Source of the DNA: Beroe forskalii
Taxonomy: Eukaryota > Ctenophora > Nuda > Beroida > Beroidae
Direction: 5' to 3'
Length of the DNA: 64,000 nucleotides
Assembly (NCBI GenBank): GCA_011033025.1
Contig: WFMF01000124.1
Location: 124,001-188,000, forward strand
The notes under the pieces were generated by a model. The model searched no databases. It was given only the letters and a program-made list of their open reading frames with translations, and had not been told where the DNA came from. A program made the translations under genes and the position numbers. This document shows positions 1 to 11,426 of this stretch, piece by piece (position 1 is the stretch's first letter; each line of letters starts with the position of its first letter).

Positions 1-483
1 CACATTTATTCGTCCGATCAGAAACTCAACCAGGAGAGCTGACCGGTACTGATAGCCCCATTTCATACCTAGCTATCCAGGTGTCCCGAAAGGCATAACA
101 AAATTAAATCAATATTCGAGGTATATGGCGACCGATACGTCGTACTTCAGTTAAATATACGGCGACCGTTGGAGTTCTTCATTTAATTTTAAGATGCGTG
201 AGTCGTGACTCGTAAGTATTAATGGTCTCACTGAGGCATTTTGAAAGAACGTATTACAATAACATTCTGTAATTTTTCCTTGACAAAACGAAGCTTTGTC
301 AAGGAGTTTTAATCTTGTCGTGCCTTTAGGGTCCCTGATACAATTTTGGTTCAGTTCTGGTATAGCTAATTTGAAATGAAAGAAGTTCAGTAACAAATTT
401 GAAGAGACAAAATAATACACTTCATATATTTAGTTCATTAATTGTCCAATTATATTCCACAATCATTATAGATACAATGAGTA

Positions 484-530
484 CAGGGTGGGTAAAAAGT
501 CTGGGGGGTCCAGACTTTTTACCCACCCTG
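484..530. mobile_element. 47-bp hairpin mini-MITE with TA target duplication
   Basis: A near-perfect palindrome: CAGGGTGGGTAAAAAGTC at one end and its reverse complement at the other. It is flanked by TA at 482-483 and 531-532. Copy C has the empty site (GAGTATATC near 50930) with a single TA, which proves insertion. TA duplication suggests mobilisation by a Tc1/mariner-type transposase; that is inference. Confidence 0.85.
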
Positions 531-1279
531 TATATCTTTCAAAATTCTTATCACCACTCCCGTTCAAATAACTCCTACTATGCCGTTAAAAGGAGAATAT
601 AACTGGCATTTTCACGGGCGTGCAAATTTAGGAATCATGTAATATACGGTAAATGCACACTTGCAGTGTGATCCATGCAATAAATAATGCGACCTTGCTA
701 GTGGGATTCATGAAATAAATGCACCAGCTTGCAGGTGCATTCATGCAATAAATGCAAGAGCTTGCGAGTGCAATAATACGATGGTTATTCTAATACCCAT
801 GTGAGCATTTACTGTATCAATACCCTGCCATATACGAAACAATGAAAGCAAACGCTATAAAAAGAAATTCATACGAATCAGTGTTTCATATGAATCATCG
901 TGTCAAAAATTATATGCATCATACATTATTTCTTTATATCATGATCGAAGAGGTTGAAAAAGTTGACACTCCTTCGCCATTCGTTAATTCATAAAAAAGT
1001 CAATGTAGCATAAATGCCTAATCATAGCGCCATGGTATTATGTAACAAATAAATACAGAGGCCAATGATCACAACATGCACTTAAGCGGGAGTATAGTGT
1101 AAAGTACATCGAGCAATGGGAATGACGCCAATATGCATGTATATTTAATATCTATACCAATCTTAAAACCTAACTTAAAACTCAAAATAAACTCTGACAC
1201 ATCAAACACGGCAGCAAAGATATGAAACAACAAAAACAAAATCATAAAATGGACCACAAGTCTGTGTTATCTTTATTTT

Positions 1280-2405
1280 GATCCCCAGACTGGGGATACA
1301 GATTACATTGTGCTCCATCCTGCTTCCACCAGATATGAGGTGATATTATATATATTTTAGAAATTTTTATCTTGCGTTAATAATCTATATCAATAATTTC
1401 AGAGTGTTCGTGCATCTGTCTGTCTGTCTGTCTGTCTGTGTAAAATGACTATTTAAGAAGTGCATTTGATATGGTGTGTAGAATAGGGATTTCTTCGTCA
1501 ATTTAATCAGAAATAGGACGAGTAGAGTGGTTACGAACATCTTCAATTGTAACAATTAAAACGTCGTGTTCTTGTGATATTTCAATGAATATATCATTCA
1601 TCATAGTCATACATTCTGAGAAGTTTATTGGTTAGAACATACAACTGACACGCAACATATTTTTATCACTAAGTCTATCTTATCTAAATTTAGATTTTAT
1701 CAAGATTTAATCTAGATAAAATAAATAAAAACAATTTTTACCACTGTGATCAGTTATATTCGTGAAATATACGTCTGTTCGTAGTGATTGTTGAAAAACC
1801 CGTCTATTTGAAAAATTGCATTTGATATTTTGATCGATCCTTTTTTCGGGAAAATCTTCTCCCAATTAAGGGGCTTATTACTATTTAAGGAAAATTTGAA
1901 TTGGACCATCCGTTGATTAGTTATTTGCATAATAAATATCATGCGTTTACTTATGCTAATATATATGCTATGGAAAAGGCAATGTATATAGGTGATCTCA
2001 AATTACGAAGTCATATGTTGTGCAGTGCACATTTCCGCGAATATCTGTAATCCTCAGTAAGCGGTAATGGTGTCAATTATAACAAATTCCAAGATGAGAT
2101 CATAAAGCAAGTAGCTGTTGGCTGCTAGATACAAGATGAACCAAAAGGTATCAGTTGATTGTCACCACGCGAATCTTCGCGGGCAAATATATCTATATTA
2201 ATAATTTCAAGTGTTCAGTGCATCTGTCTGTCTGTGTAAAATGACTATTTAAGAAGTGCATTTGAATTTTTGATCGTTTTTCAGAAAATCTTCTAAAGAC
2301 TGGTCAGGGTATCCCGAGACTGGGTCACAGATTACATCCTGGTTCACCAGATATAGAGGTGATATTATATAATATTTTTAGAAATTTTTGTCTTGCGTTA
2401 ATAAT
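1280..2405 (+). repeat. Internal tandem duplication in copy A with CTGT microsatellite
   Basis: The block at 1280-1470 (GACTGGG...ACCAGATAT...CTTGCGTTAATAAT, then the CTGTCTGT run at 1416-1440 and AAAATGACTATTTAAGAAG) recurs in altered order at about 2190-2405, including a second CTGT run and a second CTTGCGTTAATAAT. Copies B and C have only one version. No gene is seen in the interval. Confidence 0.6.
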
Positions 2406-2410
2406 ATAGA

Positions 2411-2583
2411 GTTACTCAACGAATAAGTGTGAAGTAACATGATTTATGCCACGAGCGAAGCGAGTTGCATAAATCGCATTATTCACCGAAGCCGAAGGCT
2501 GAGTTGAATAATGATTTGTTTTCATCGAGGGCGCAGCCCGAGTTGAAAACATGCTGTTACTTCATACTTATGAGTTGTGTAAC
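2411..2583. repeat. Cloverleaf palindrome, unit 1 (173 bp)
   Basis: An outer inverted repeat of about 29 bp (GTTACTCAACGAATAAGTGT and following bases against the arm ending GAGTTGTGTAAC at 2583) encloses three adjacent hairpins: 2441-2475 (stem GATTTATGC/GCATAAATC), 2477-2513 (CATTATTCA/TGAATAATG) and 2517-2551 (TGTTTTCA/TGAAAACA). Each hairpin loop contains its own small palindrome (CGAGCGAAGCGAG, CGAAGCCGAAGGCTGAG, CGAGGGCGCAGCCCGAG). No coding potential. Probably a non-autonomous element; the family is not recognised. Confidence 0.75.
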
Positions 2584-2959
2584 GATATTATTCACCAAGT
2601 GTAAAAAAGTACAAAGCTTTGACCCTTTAAAAGGCCGAGGTTTTTAGCATTTTGCACAGTTCACAGCAGAAAAGGACGTTCTCTAGTATCACTTTTTTTT
2701 GGTGTAGAGCAATTATCTACTGATCAGTCAAGGTAGCAGTATGCCAGCTCTCCCAGCAGAAAAGGACGTTCTGTCGTATCACTTATTTGGCCCAAGTGTT
2801 GAATAACATCATAAAAATGGCAAATAACACGATGTAAGAGTGGAATAACATGGTAAAAGTGGGCAATAATACCAAAAGGGTGGAGTAATACGACAAAAAC
2901 TCAAAATAATACGTTTTTATTCAACCGGTATAACCCCACCACATGGTGAATAATATCAT

Positions 2960-3056
2960 GTTACTACACACTATTGAGGTGTGGATTGGTGAATATTCCT
3001 CGAGGCGAAGCCGAGTGGAATATGGGAAATCCACACCGATATCCGTGTGTAGTAAC
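2960..3056. repeat. Long hairpin between the two cloverleaf units
   Basis: Outer stem GTTACTACACAC (2960-2971) with GTGTGTAGTAAC (3045-3056), middle stem AGGTGTGGATT (2977-2987) with AATCCACACC (3028-3037), and inner stem ATATTCC with GGAATAT around the loop CGAGGCGAAGCCGAG at 3001-3015. It shares the GAAGC-type loop with the cloverleaf units. Confidence 0.75.
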
Positions 3057-3147
3057 ATTATTATTTAACGATCCGAAAAAAGTACGAGGCCGCTCCGTAA
3101 TCTGGATTTCAAACTCGACGAACGAGCTGTGAGTTAAATAATATAGA

Positions 3148-3320
3148 GTTACACAACGAATAAGTGTGAAGTAACATGATTTACGCCACGAGCGAAGCGA
3201 GTTGCGTAAATCGCATTATTCACCGAAGCCGAAGGCTGAGTTGAATAATGATTTGTTTTCATCGAGGGCGCAGCCCGAGTTGAAAACATGCTGTTACTTC
3301 ATACTTATGAGTTGTGTAAC
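3148..3320. repeat. Cloverleaf palindrome, unit 2 (173 bp)
   Basis: Same length and same three-hairpin layout as the unit at 2411-2583. Hairpin 1 has the stem GATTTACGC/GCGTAAATC instead of GATTTATGC/GCATAAATC: both sides changed so pairing is kept. The outer stem begins GTTACACAAC and pairs better with GTTGTGTAAC than in unit 1. Confidence 0.75.
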
Positions 3321-3995
3321 GATATTATTCACCAAGTGAAAAAGATAAGATAAAAAATGGATGCAAAACTTTGGCAGAGTACTGCACCGAGCACAGTGAC
3401 AGGCAAAAAAGGACGTTCTATCGTATCACTAATTTAGAGAAGACCCTCAACCACCTGATCAGTTCAATCGCGGCACCACTACTACTCCCAGCAGAAAAGG
3501 ACGTTCTATCGTATCACTAATTTGTAATTGGAGAGTTGGAGGAGGAGCAGCACGATCACCTGATCTACTCACTGGTAGTACTACTACCGTTGCGCGGTAT
3601 GTCGGCGTGATGGAATCTGCAATTGGATTGTCAGGTGACACGAATTCCGCTCAAAAAAGTGGCACGTGACCTACCACGTGCAGTCAGGTTCCTGAAAAGT
3701 TGGCCGAGAGCCCAGTTCTTAACCACAGTCAGTATTAACTAAAGTGTGAAGTAATACGGCCCAAGTGTTGAATAACATGGTAAAAATGGCAAATAATACG
3801 GCGTAAGAGTGGAGTAACATGATAAAATAACAAATATACTGTTAATGCAGAAATGAGGGATTCCCTTAAAATTGTGAAAAGGTCGAAAAAGTTGTAATAT
3901 TGCTTAAAAATTTAAAGGGAAATGCTCGAAAGGTCGCTTGAAGAGTCTGCAGTGGGTTTCTCTGATTTCTGAGGCACGGGAGGTTTGTTCAGGTG

Positions 3996-4500
3996 TGCGT
4001 TATGAGTGGAGAGGGGTGTGCTTTGAGTTGACAGGGGTCTGTTATGAGTTGAGAGAGGTGTGTTATGAGTGGAGAGAGGTACAATATGAGTGGCGGGGTG
4101 TGTTACGAGTGGAGAGGGGTGTGTTATGAGTTGAGAGGGGAGTGTTAGGTGGTTTCATCGTTCCGCGTCGATCGAATGGAGTGATCAAATGAAAAACGCA
4201 CACAATAAACTTTCTGACTTTCACGATGACGTATTGACGTCTGCGTAAAACAGCAAGCGCCTGCAATTGTTTGCATTTTCATTTGATTGATTCATTCGAT
4301 CGATGCGGAACGATTCAGGTGCCTGATGAGTGGAGAGGGGTGTGTTATGAGTTGAGTGGGGGGTGTTATGAGTTGAGAGGGGTGCGTTATGAGTTGAGAA
4401 GGGTGTTGTATGAGTGGATAGAGGTATAATATGAGTGGAGAGGGGTGGGTTACGAGTTGATAGGGGTATGTTATGAGTTGAGAGGGGTGTGTTACCCGTA
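3996..4500 (+). repeat. About 22-bp minisatellite interrupted by a MITE
   Basis: Tandem variants of GAGTGGAGAGGGGTGTGTTAT run from 3996 to 4145 and from 4325 to 4500. The apparent reading frames there (repeated STHNTPL on the minus strand) are only translation of the repeat. The same array, inverted, lies in copy B at about 30300-30480 and 30665-30810. Confidence 0.85.
4157..4314. mobile_element. MITE with ATCGTTCCGCGTCGATCGAATG-type ends
   Basis: Inverted ends at 4157-4178 and 4293-4314 differ by one base; the pairing continues inward through TCAAATGAAAA against TTTTCATTTGA. It sits inside the 22-bp minisatellite. Copy B contains the same structure at about 30503-30661, so the insertion predates the duplication. 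Confidence 0.8.
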
Positions 4501-5352
4501 AATAAGCCTATCAAACTCCTAAGAAAGTCAATGCCAGTCGCACTCCTAAGAAAGCCCGTCACACTCCTCAGTTACCCTCAGTTAGCATATTTAAATTACT
4601 ATTTTGTCGCAAAGTAGAGGAAAATCACAATTCTATCAAAAGATTATCGAAAACCATGCCAATCATAAATATCACCCCTATGATGTATGACTAACCGGGC
4701 TCCAAATTAAAATTCCTAACTTAGTTCTTTCGGTAAATTTGGTCAGTTTCCAAGGTTAAATCATTTCAGATTCAAAAAAATTACACTTTAACCTTTGAAA
4801 AAGAACAGAAAGTTTTAAAATCGATTATTCCCTCCCGTGGCTCAAACTCCAGTGTGATAATTATCGATCTATCACTCCTTTGTAGAACTACTGTACAGTG
4901 GCGGAATAATAGAGAAGAATATCGTTAAATAAATTGTTGATTTTATGAAAGAGCACTCGAAAATCTATAAAAACGTTGAATTCAGAAGAGGGTCGTCAGA
5001 CCCGAGTGGGAGGGAGAACTGTTTTGTCGGGTACAATTAACAAACTCATGGATCGTGTGATATCGAAAATTGTCAAACTCGGCTGACGCCTCGTGTGATA
5101 TCCCATTCGCTTGTTAATCGTCCAATATAAAACGGCAAAATTAACCAAAAATCTGCCGAGTTGCTTCCTGGTAAAAAGATAATTCAAATGTTCATTATGT
5201 AATCATCTTACTATATATAATGCGTGTTGTTAATATATATATATATATTTGGTTATTTATTTAATAATTTCAATTTCAGGTAGGCAACGAAATTATGTTT
5301 TAGTCGTGTTGCAAAAACTTAGTAATAAATCAGAAAAATAATGAGAAATTTT

Positions 5353-5925
5353 TTCGGCCACCCTGAGGGGCGTGGGGGGCCACGCCCTTTTTTCGCAAAA
5401 ATTAAACTTTCGAATTTTTCAAAATTCTTTCGCCATTGAGTTGCTTATGATGAATAAAAATTTTGAGAATTTTGTCCGAATTATTGGGTCACCCTGAGGG
5501 GCGTGGGAGGCCACGCCCTTTTTTTCGCAAAAATTAAACTTTCGAATTTTTTCAAAATTCTTTCTCCATTGAGTTGCTTATGACGAATAGAAATTTTGAG
5601 AATTTTGTCCGAATTATTCGGTCACCCAAGTTTAAACGCCAAAATTAAACTTTCAATTTTTCAAAATTCCTTCGCCATCAAGCTGCTTATGATGAATAAA
5701 AGTTTTGAGAATTTTGTCCGAATTATTGGGTCACCCTAAGGGGCGTGGGAGGCCACGCCCTTTTGTCAAAAAAATAGATTTTCGAATTTTTTCAAAATTC
5801 CTTCGCTATGGAGTTGCTTATGATGAGTAAAGGTTTTGAGAATATTGTCGACAATATTGGGTTACCGTTGGGGGCGTGGGAAGCTTTTTTTCGCAGAAAT
5901 TAAAGTTTCGAATTTCCCCTCCAAA
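5353..5925 (+). repeat. About 133-bp tandem repeat (five diverged units), only in copy A
   Basis: Units start near 5355, 5486, 5620, 5727 and 5858 with CACCCTGAGGGGCGTGGG or a variant, followed by GGCCACGCCC and an AT-rich stretch ending AATTTTGTCCGAATTATT. Copy B lacks the whole block between about 5205 and 6018, so it was inserted after A and B separated or was lost from B. Confidence 0.8.
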
Positions 5926-6142
5926 CTCCCACGGTCAAATCACTGTCAAAGGGACATGTGGCTGTTAGCTCATGCGGCTGCCATCATTCGCCGTCCGTAG
6001 GACGGGAACCGACTAGTAAGTATAATTTAGATATGGAATATGCTTAATTATGGCTCCAAGTATTCATAATGCTCATAAGGATTATTATATGGCTACATGT
6101 GAGTTTCATCTCAGGTTTGTGGAATGGCATGAATATGAATAT

Positions 6143-7078
6143 GGGATCATTCACATATTACGTAATCAGCCGAGGGGACATAATTATCAAAATTTTACGG
6201 ACATTAATATTCACGCTCGATCCTGCCACTTCAAATTTCAAGAAAATCTCGAAATTTTCGGTTCGATTTTTTCCATTTTTACAACGATTTGAATACTTGA
6301 TTTCAAGATTTTTTCAATATATTTCGTTAATTAATATGATAAATTTCCATATAGCAGGTTCTAAGCATAAAAAGAAGCATAATTTCCTTAAAAATTTTGT
6401 TATTGCGTTTAAAGAGATAAAGTCAGAAATTTTGCTTCTCTACCCTAGAAATTTTAAGAGGAAATACCGGACTTAATTTTCACGGACCTGAAAATCACGG
6501 ACAATAGTATCACGGACAAAATTTTCACGGACATTAATATTCACGCTGATGTGCTTAGCTGCGTGATTTTAATGTACGTGCTAATTATGTCCGATAAGGT
6601 ATACCTCTTAGTTTCATGACCTCTAAGTTTCATGACAAAAACTGCTCCTTATCCAAAAGATTTGACCATCATTCGATGGAAATTGCATTTCTATGGAGAT
6701 CTCAAATCTTGAAAAAACTGATATACTGAATACGAAATTTTCACCCTCCTAGTTTCTGTAGACTGTAGGATAAAACATATTTTCAAGATTTTTGCGTGGC
6801 TAAAAGTGTAAAAAATGGCAATTTCCAATATTTCAATACTAGCCAAACTGTGTTCGTTAGGTATTCAGTTTCGCTGAACATAAATCATTAAAATGATTAT
6901 CAATTATAACATGCTAAAGTAAAGAACTTTGTTTCAGCTTTCTGGAGGGGGGTCGTGCCGTGATTACGTAATATTTGCCAAAAGAGGGGGGGGGGGTTGG
7001 CCGAGACAACGTTTGATTATGGAGAGGGGAGAAGGGGAAAATGCCCAAAAAATGATTACGTAATATGTGAACGATCCC
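6143..7078. mobile_element. GGGATC-ended MITE, TAT target duplication (copy A)
   Basis: Ends GGGATCATTCACATATTACG and its counterpart ACGTAATATGTGAACGATCCC are inverted repeats, flanked by TAT at 6140-6142 and 7079-7081. The inner part holds an array of CACGGAC motifs (6475-6545) and a direct repeat CGGACATTAATATTCACGCT at 6198 and 6528. The same element is in copy B at 28492-29458. A 3-bp target duplication and GGGATC ends also fit 16078-16186. PIF/Harbinger or ISL2EU relatives are possible; superfamily not certain. Confidence 0.75.
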
Positions 7079-7249
7079 TATAGCCTTTTTTCTTTAAATT
7101 AATTGTTTCCCTTAATTATTTACGGTCGTTCGAGCGAAAGTCGGTGATGCAAGTGCTCAAAATCAAATGCACGAAGACACATGTATCAAAACGTACACCA
7201 TCTACCTAATCATATGCTTGTACGATGGGATAGAATATTATTATGATTA

Positions 7250-8490
7250 ATTGATATCTGTCCATTCTGAGGTCCATCAATGGAATTCTCCCAATTTTTC
7301 GATTCCAAGGTGCTATTTTGTGCTGCTTGCAGTATTGGAAAGTCAGCAGGTGCGAGGCAGAAGCTCCTATCGGATCAGAGAATCTTCATCAAAAGTTCAA
7401 GGAAGTACCAGGATAAGCACCGACCAAAGAAGCATCAGCAGGAGCAGTCAATCCTGAAAACGTATGATACTTGAGTTTTCACAACTAATTAACCATCAAT
7501 GATTATTAATCAATATCATACCATTCAGAATTCAATTAAATTTTTCCAGTTTCTGATCCCCACCTGCTAATGATTATCATAGTTTACCTGTTGGATTATA
7601 TTGCATCGAAAAGGTCTGCAGGTCAGCAGGTGTGGGGCAGTGCTCAGTAGCATGTATCGGATCAGGGAACCTTCTTCAGTAGTTCAAGTCTATGAGTAGA
7701 CAGGAGTACGCAAACCTGGACATGTTTTTCAATTACATGAGTTTGAACAAGTTTTTGACAACCGTCAACCTTCTACTCATACACTGAAATGGCAATATGA
7801 TTACTGCATTATTTAATATCTGTCCATTCTATGGTGCTGGTAAGTAGGGGTAGCCCATGTATCCATTTTGAGATACATGGGCTTTTGCCTCCTTGACATG
7901 GGTTTAAATCCAATCATACCCCTCACACAGTATGGTAGTATAGTGGACTCTATCATATATGATGGAGTCCACACCTTCGAATAACCCGATATATGAAGGA
8001 TCATGGGCATTTGAGGTCAAAATTGCATTTATTTGGGGCTCCTATATTTGCCAACCCCATCAAGTCCCTTATTTCAACATTCAAACATATTTATGAAACC
8101 TAGCACTGTTTACCTGTTAGATTGCATTGTGTTGAAAAGGTCTGCATGTGGTAGGTACTTAGTAACTTGCTTCAGATCAGGAAACATACTTCAGCAGTTC
8201 ACTGAAGGCAGGAGACAGGAGTAGACAAACCTGGACAGGTATTACAATTACATGAGTTTTAACAAATTAATGACCATCATCCTTATAGTTACAATGAATT
8301 AATGACATATTCAATATCTGGCAATATTGAAATCTTAAATCTTTCCAGTTTCTTATCTCGAAATGTTACTTCATGATTATTATAGTTAACCTGTTGCATT
8401 GTATTGTATTCAACTGCAAGAAGTCTGCAGCTGCAAGCAGTAGGTAATTTGTAGCTCACATCATATCAGGGAACCTTCTTCTGCAGTTCA
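7250..8490 (+). repeat. Four diverged modules of the giant element
   Basis: A recurring block (GTCTGCA... GGATCAGGGAACCTTCTTCAGC-like ... AGACAGGAGTAGG ... ATTACATGAGTTT) appears near 7330, 7610, 8130 and 8410, with spacing of roughly 280-520 bp. The same order occurs in copies B and C. Short open frames appear in some copies (for example 27754-27969, minus strand) but are broken in others, so coding is doubtful. Confidence 0.55.
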
Positions 8491-8491
8491 T

Positions 8492-9525
8492 CGACCATAT
8501 TTTGACTCTTAGGAATATTTTGAACAAACTTGAGGCCCATAGGTTATTTTCAAACCTATGGAACGGCAAGAAAATGCCCATTTAGTCAAATCATTCAGAG
8601 AGAGTGAGAACAGTGCGCCAAAAAAGGCAGCTCACTATTTTGGCGGCAGAATCCAGAAAACTCATGATTTTCACTTGAATGTTGGAGAATATTTCGTTAA
8701 TCATCACCAAAATCACTAGATACGCAAAAGTTCTTTAAAAGTCAACTGAGTACCACAAACAGGCCAGAGTTGATGCGAGGTCAGCTTTGCTGAGACACTA
8801 GAGAATATAGCCTCACTTATGGTTTACAGGTTTTTTCATGGGTTGTGTTGGTTGGAAATGGCTAACTGGAGTAAGGATAATGTAATACAATGCCTAGGGA
8901 AGCTGAGCAACCCATTGGGACACATAACAATGCTGGTTTGGGGTGTTGTTTTGACCAAAAGCCTGGTTTGCCTTAATCATTTCGCCATAATGGAGCTCAA
9001 ATGGCTCTAAATCAGCACTCAAATTTGAAGTGGGTGAAGTTTTCCAGCAAAAGCCTCAAATCTAGCTAGAATCCAACCTGATCACAACTCAGGAGCACTA
9101 GAGTGACCCCCCATACCTCAATTTTGACCAAAAAATAATTTAAGCGGTTTTGATGACAAAATGATGAGTAAAAACTTTCCAGCTCTATGGCCTCCCTACT
9201 TGCCCAAATACATTACCAGTGGTTCCTGGCTATGGCTAGCATTTAAGACGATGATACTCAACGGGAAAAACCAACCCTGACCCTTAAGCGAGTCCTTTAA
9301 GACAGCATTCACCACTTAATTCAAGAAGCTGCAACACCGGAATTGGGATAACATCAGTTTAGCAGTTGTTGAGCGCCTGGGACTATGTCAAAAAAGGATA
9401 GGCTTCACACCATGGATTTTCGAAAATGTTCATCTATTTCACGAATTGTGTGCACAATTTTATAGCTCAAATAATTTCCGTTTTCCTCTGATAACAATAT
9501 AAAATATGCCATGATAAACGTTACG
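8492..9525 (+). pseudogene. Possible decayed Tc1/mariner-type transposase remnant
   Basis: This block replaces sequence present in copy C. Across several frames there are short stretches resembling DDE transposases: GHITMLVWGVVL near 8919-8955 (compare the VMVWG motif) and LWPPYLPK near 9187 (compare WPPxSPDLNPLD). Frames are broken throughout and no terminal repeats were found. The match is weak and by eye; it may be unrelated. Confidence 0.25.
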
Positions 9526-9620
9526 TAGTATAACAACTGAACAACCATTAAACTTTTAGAATGAAATAACAACTTTCAATTGTAACTATAAGAGCTTCTC
9601 AGGGAATTATTGAGTAATGC

Positions 9621-11426
9621 TGTTAATATTCCTGACTTCAAGTTACCATTTTATGACTTGAATTGATATATGATGTTTATCTCTGAATTACCCTTTCTAT
9701 CTCTTGATAGTGACATGACCGGAAACCACTGTGAGAGAAGCTAAATGACGTGGTGAACAGGCTTGGGTGAAGTCGAGGTACTAAGTGAGTACAGTCGGAT
9801 CTGAGTCTGCTGTCAGAAGAAGTTGCGGACGTACCTGACAGGCAGTAAGAGGATCGTCGTGTGCTGCTAGGGTGAAGATCAGGGACTAAGTGACTGTTAC
9901 CAGTATCAGAGTGGCTGTCTTTCTAGTGGTAAGTGAAAGTTCGTTGATTCAGAGATCTGTTCAAGATAGTGGGTATTTGTTATAGAATAACAACACTGAT
10001 TCTATAATGACTAATGAGTTTATCATATCAAGTTTATTGATATACTTTTACCTACCCAGGTTTTTTTTATCTATTGTGGTGTGGCACACTACAGAACTGC
10101 AGAACTATAGAACTAAAGATACTCAACAGTGATCTACTAGCAACACTAAAGATTGGATTGATAACTACAACCTGTTTATTGATTTGCCTCGATAGTTCAA
10201 ATTCAACTTTTACTACTTATCTCATTCCTACACTTCTCATATCCATCATCCTGACATGGAATCCTAATTGGATTGAGTTTATCATTGATTCTTGGATATC
10301 AGTTATTTGTGTATCTAAGAAAACAAACATATTGGAATTGTTAGTGCACCTGAGTGTACTATTACCCTACATTAAATCATCCTTGGAGAAGTTACTTGTA
10401 CTCCAAGTGAATCAATCTAACTGTTTTATTTTTATGTTTAAATTATGCAGTTATTTATAATTACATAATTATTACATAATTATTTAGGTACAATGCAGTT
10501 ATTTATAATCAATGGCTGATAATTTGTTTTATTTTTATGTTTAAATTATGTTACTTAAATATGAAACTTGGGTGAATCTGTTGTTATAAATCAATTCTTA
10601 TATTGTTACATTTTCTATTATATGACTTATAATCCACAATTTGGTTGGACCAATGGTGATTCTCAAGTCTATGACAGGTATTTCCTTCAGCAGCAACCCA
10701 ACTTAATTTCTGACTGTAACTGAAAATTTCTATGGCGGAGTTCTATCCTGTTGATTCACCCCAGTTTGCATTATGGGTTTTTATTTATTTACAGTTTATT
10801 TTATTGTATTTGTATATATTGGAAAATTTTAAATGTGTTTTTAGAAAATTTCCATAGTTATAGTAACTATGCTACCAAAGTATTCCTTTGCTAGTTTTTA
10901 ACCTTAATTATTTTCAGCACGTTATTTTATATTTTATTTTGTTTGATTTGCTACATCATATGAATTAGCTAGTAACTAGTAGTACTGTAGTAGTCTTAGT
11001 AATAGTTTTAAAAATGAATCATTCTATTGGTTTTAATAAATTCATGCCAACGCATGGTCAAGTCTGCTGTAAAATATAAATAACATTGTTTCATTAAAAA
11101 AATAACATTGTTTCATTACTTATTCTACCTGAAGAATAGACTTCAACCAAATTGTGTCAACAACCATATTGCGTGTGATTTGATATTGATTGAATATATT
11201 ATTGTGTAGAATCTGGTTTTACAGATTCAGATTGGTATTTATATTTGTGAGAGAGTTCAGAGTTCACTTTCACTGATCACAATTCACTGAGTGAGTTCAT
11301 TGATTGGTTTTAACATTGATTCATATTCACTTTATAGTTTTATATTCTTGAATAAAACTATCGTGAGTTCATTGATCTACGCTTCTCTGTATAGCTATAC
11401 TCTGCCCCCAAACTACCCTTATAACA
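9621..11426. mobile_element. Solo LTR, 1806 bp, target duplication AATGC
   Basis: The insert starts TGTTAATATT and ends TTATAACA (5'-TG...CA-3' with short inverted ends), flanked by AATGC at 9616-9620 and 11427-11431. Copy C retains the empty site GAGTAATGCTGCCTTT near 58591 with one AATGC. An AATAAA lies in TTGAATAAAACTATCG near 11350. No internal retroviral region remains, as expected after LTR-LTR recombination. The frame at 10074-10460 is not convincing. It does not resemble the LTR of the gypsy-type elements here. Confidence 0.88.

Larger units (their letters stand above)
2664..3524 (+). repeat. Four copies of a CAGCAGAAAAGGACGTTCT motif
   Basis: The motif (CAGCAGAAAAGGACGTTCT followed by a TAGTATCACT- or TCGTATCACT-like tail, some 30 bp) occurs at 2664-2693, 2754-2783, 3401-3435 and 3489-3524. 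The copies form two pairs whose members lie about 90 bp apart, and each pair follows one cloverleaf unit. Function unknown. Confidence 0.7.

Noticed and set aside
2411-2583. tRNA gene because of the cloverleaf-like fold
   Set aside because: Length, arm sizes and lack of A/B box and anticodon features do not fit a tRNA.
2664-3524. Spaced direct repeats that superficially resemble a CRISPR array
   Set aside because: Only four copies in two pairs, uneven spacing, eukaryotic context, and linkage to the cloverleaf elements.
4063-4562. Minus-strand frames with repeated STHNTPL peptides
   Set aside because: They are translations of the 22-bp minisatellite and run through a MITE.
6050-6476. 80- and 135-codon frames conserved in copies A and B
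   Set aside because: They start in the giant element and run into a MITE; conservation reflects recent duplication, and copy C lacks them.
10074-10460. 128-codon hydrophobic frame
   Set aside because: Lies wholly inside a solo LTR, has no known domain and has no counterpart.
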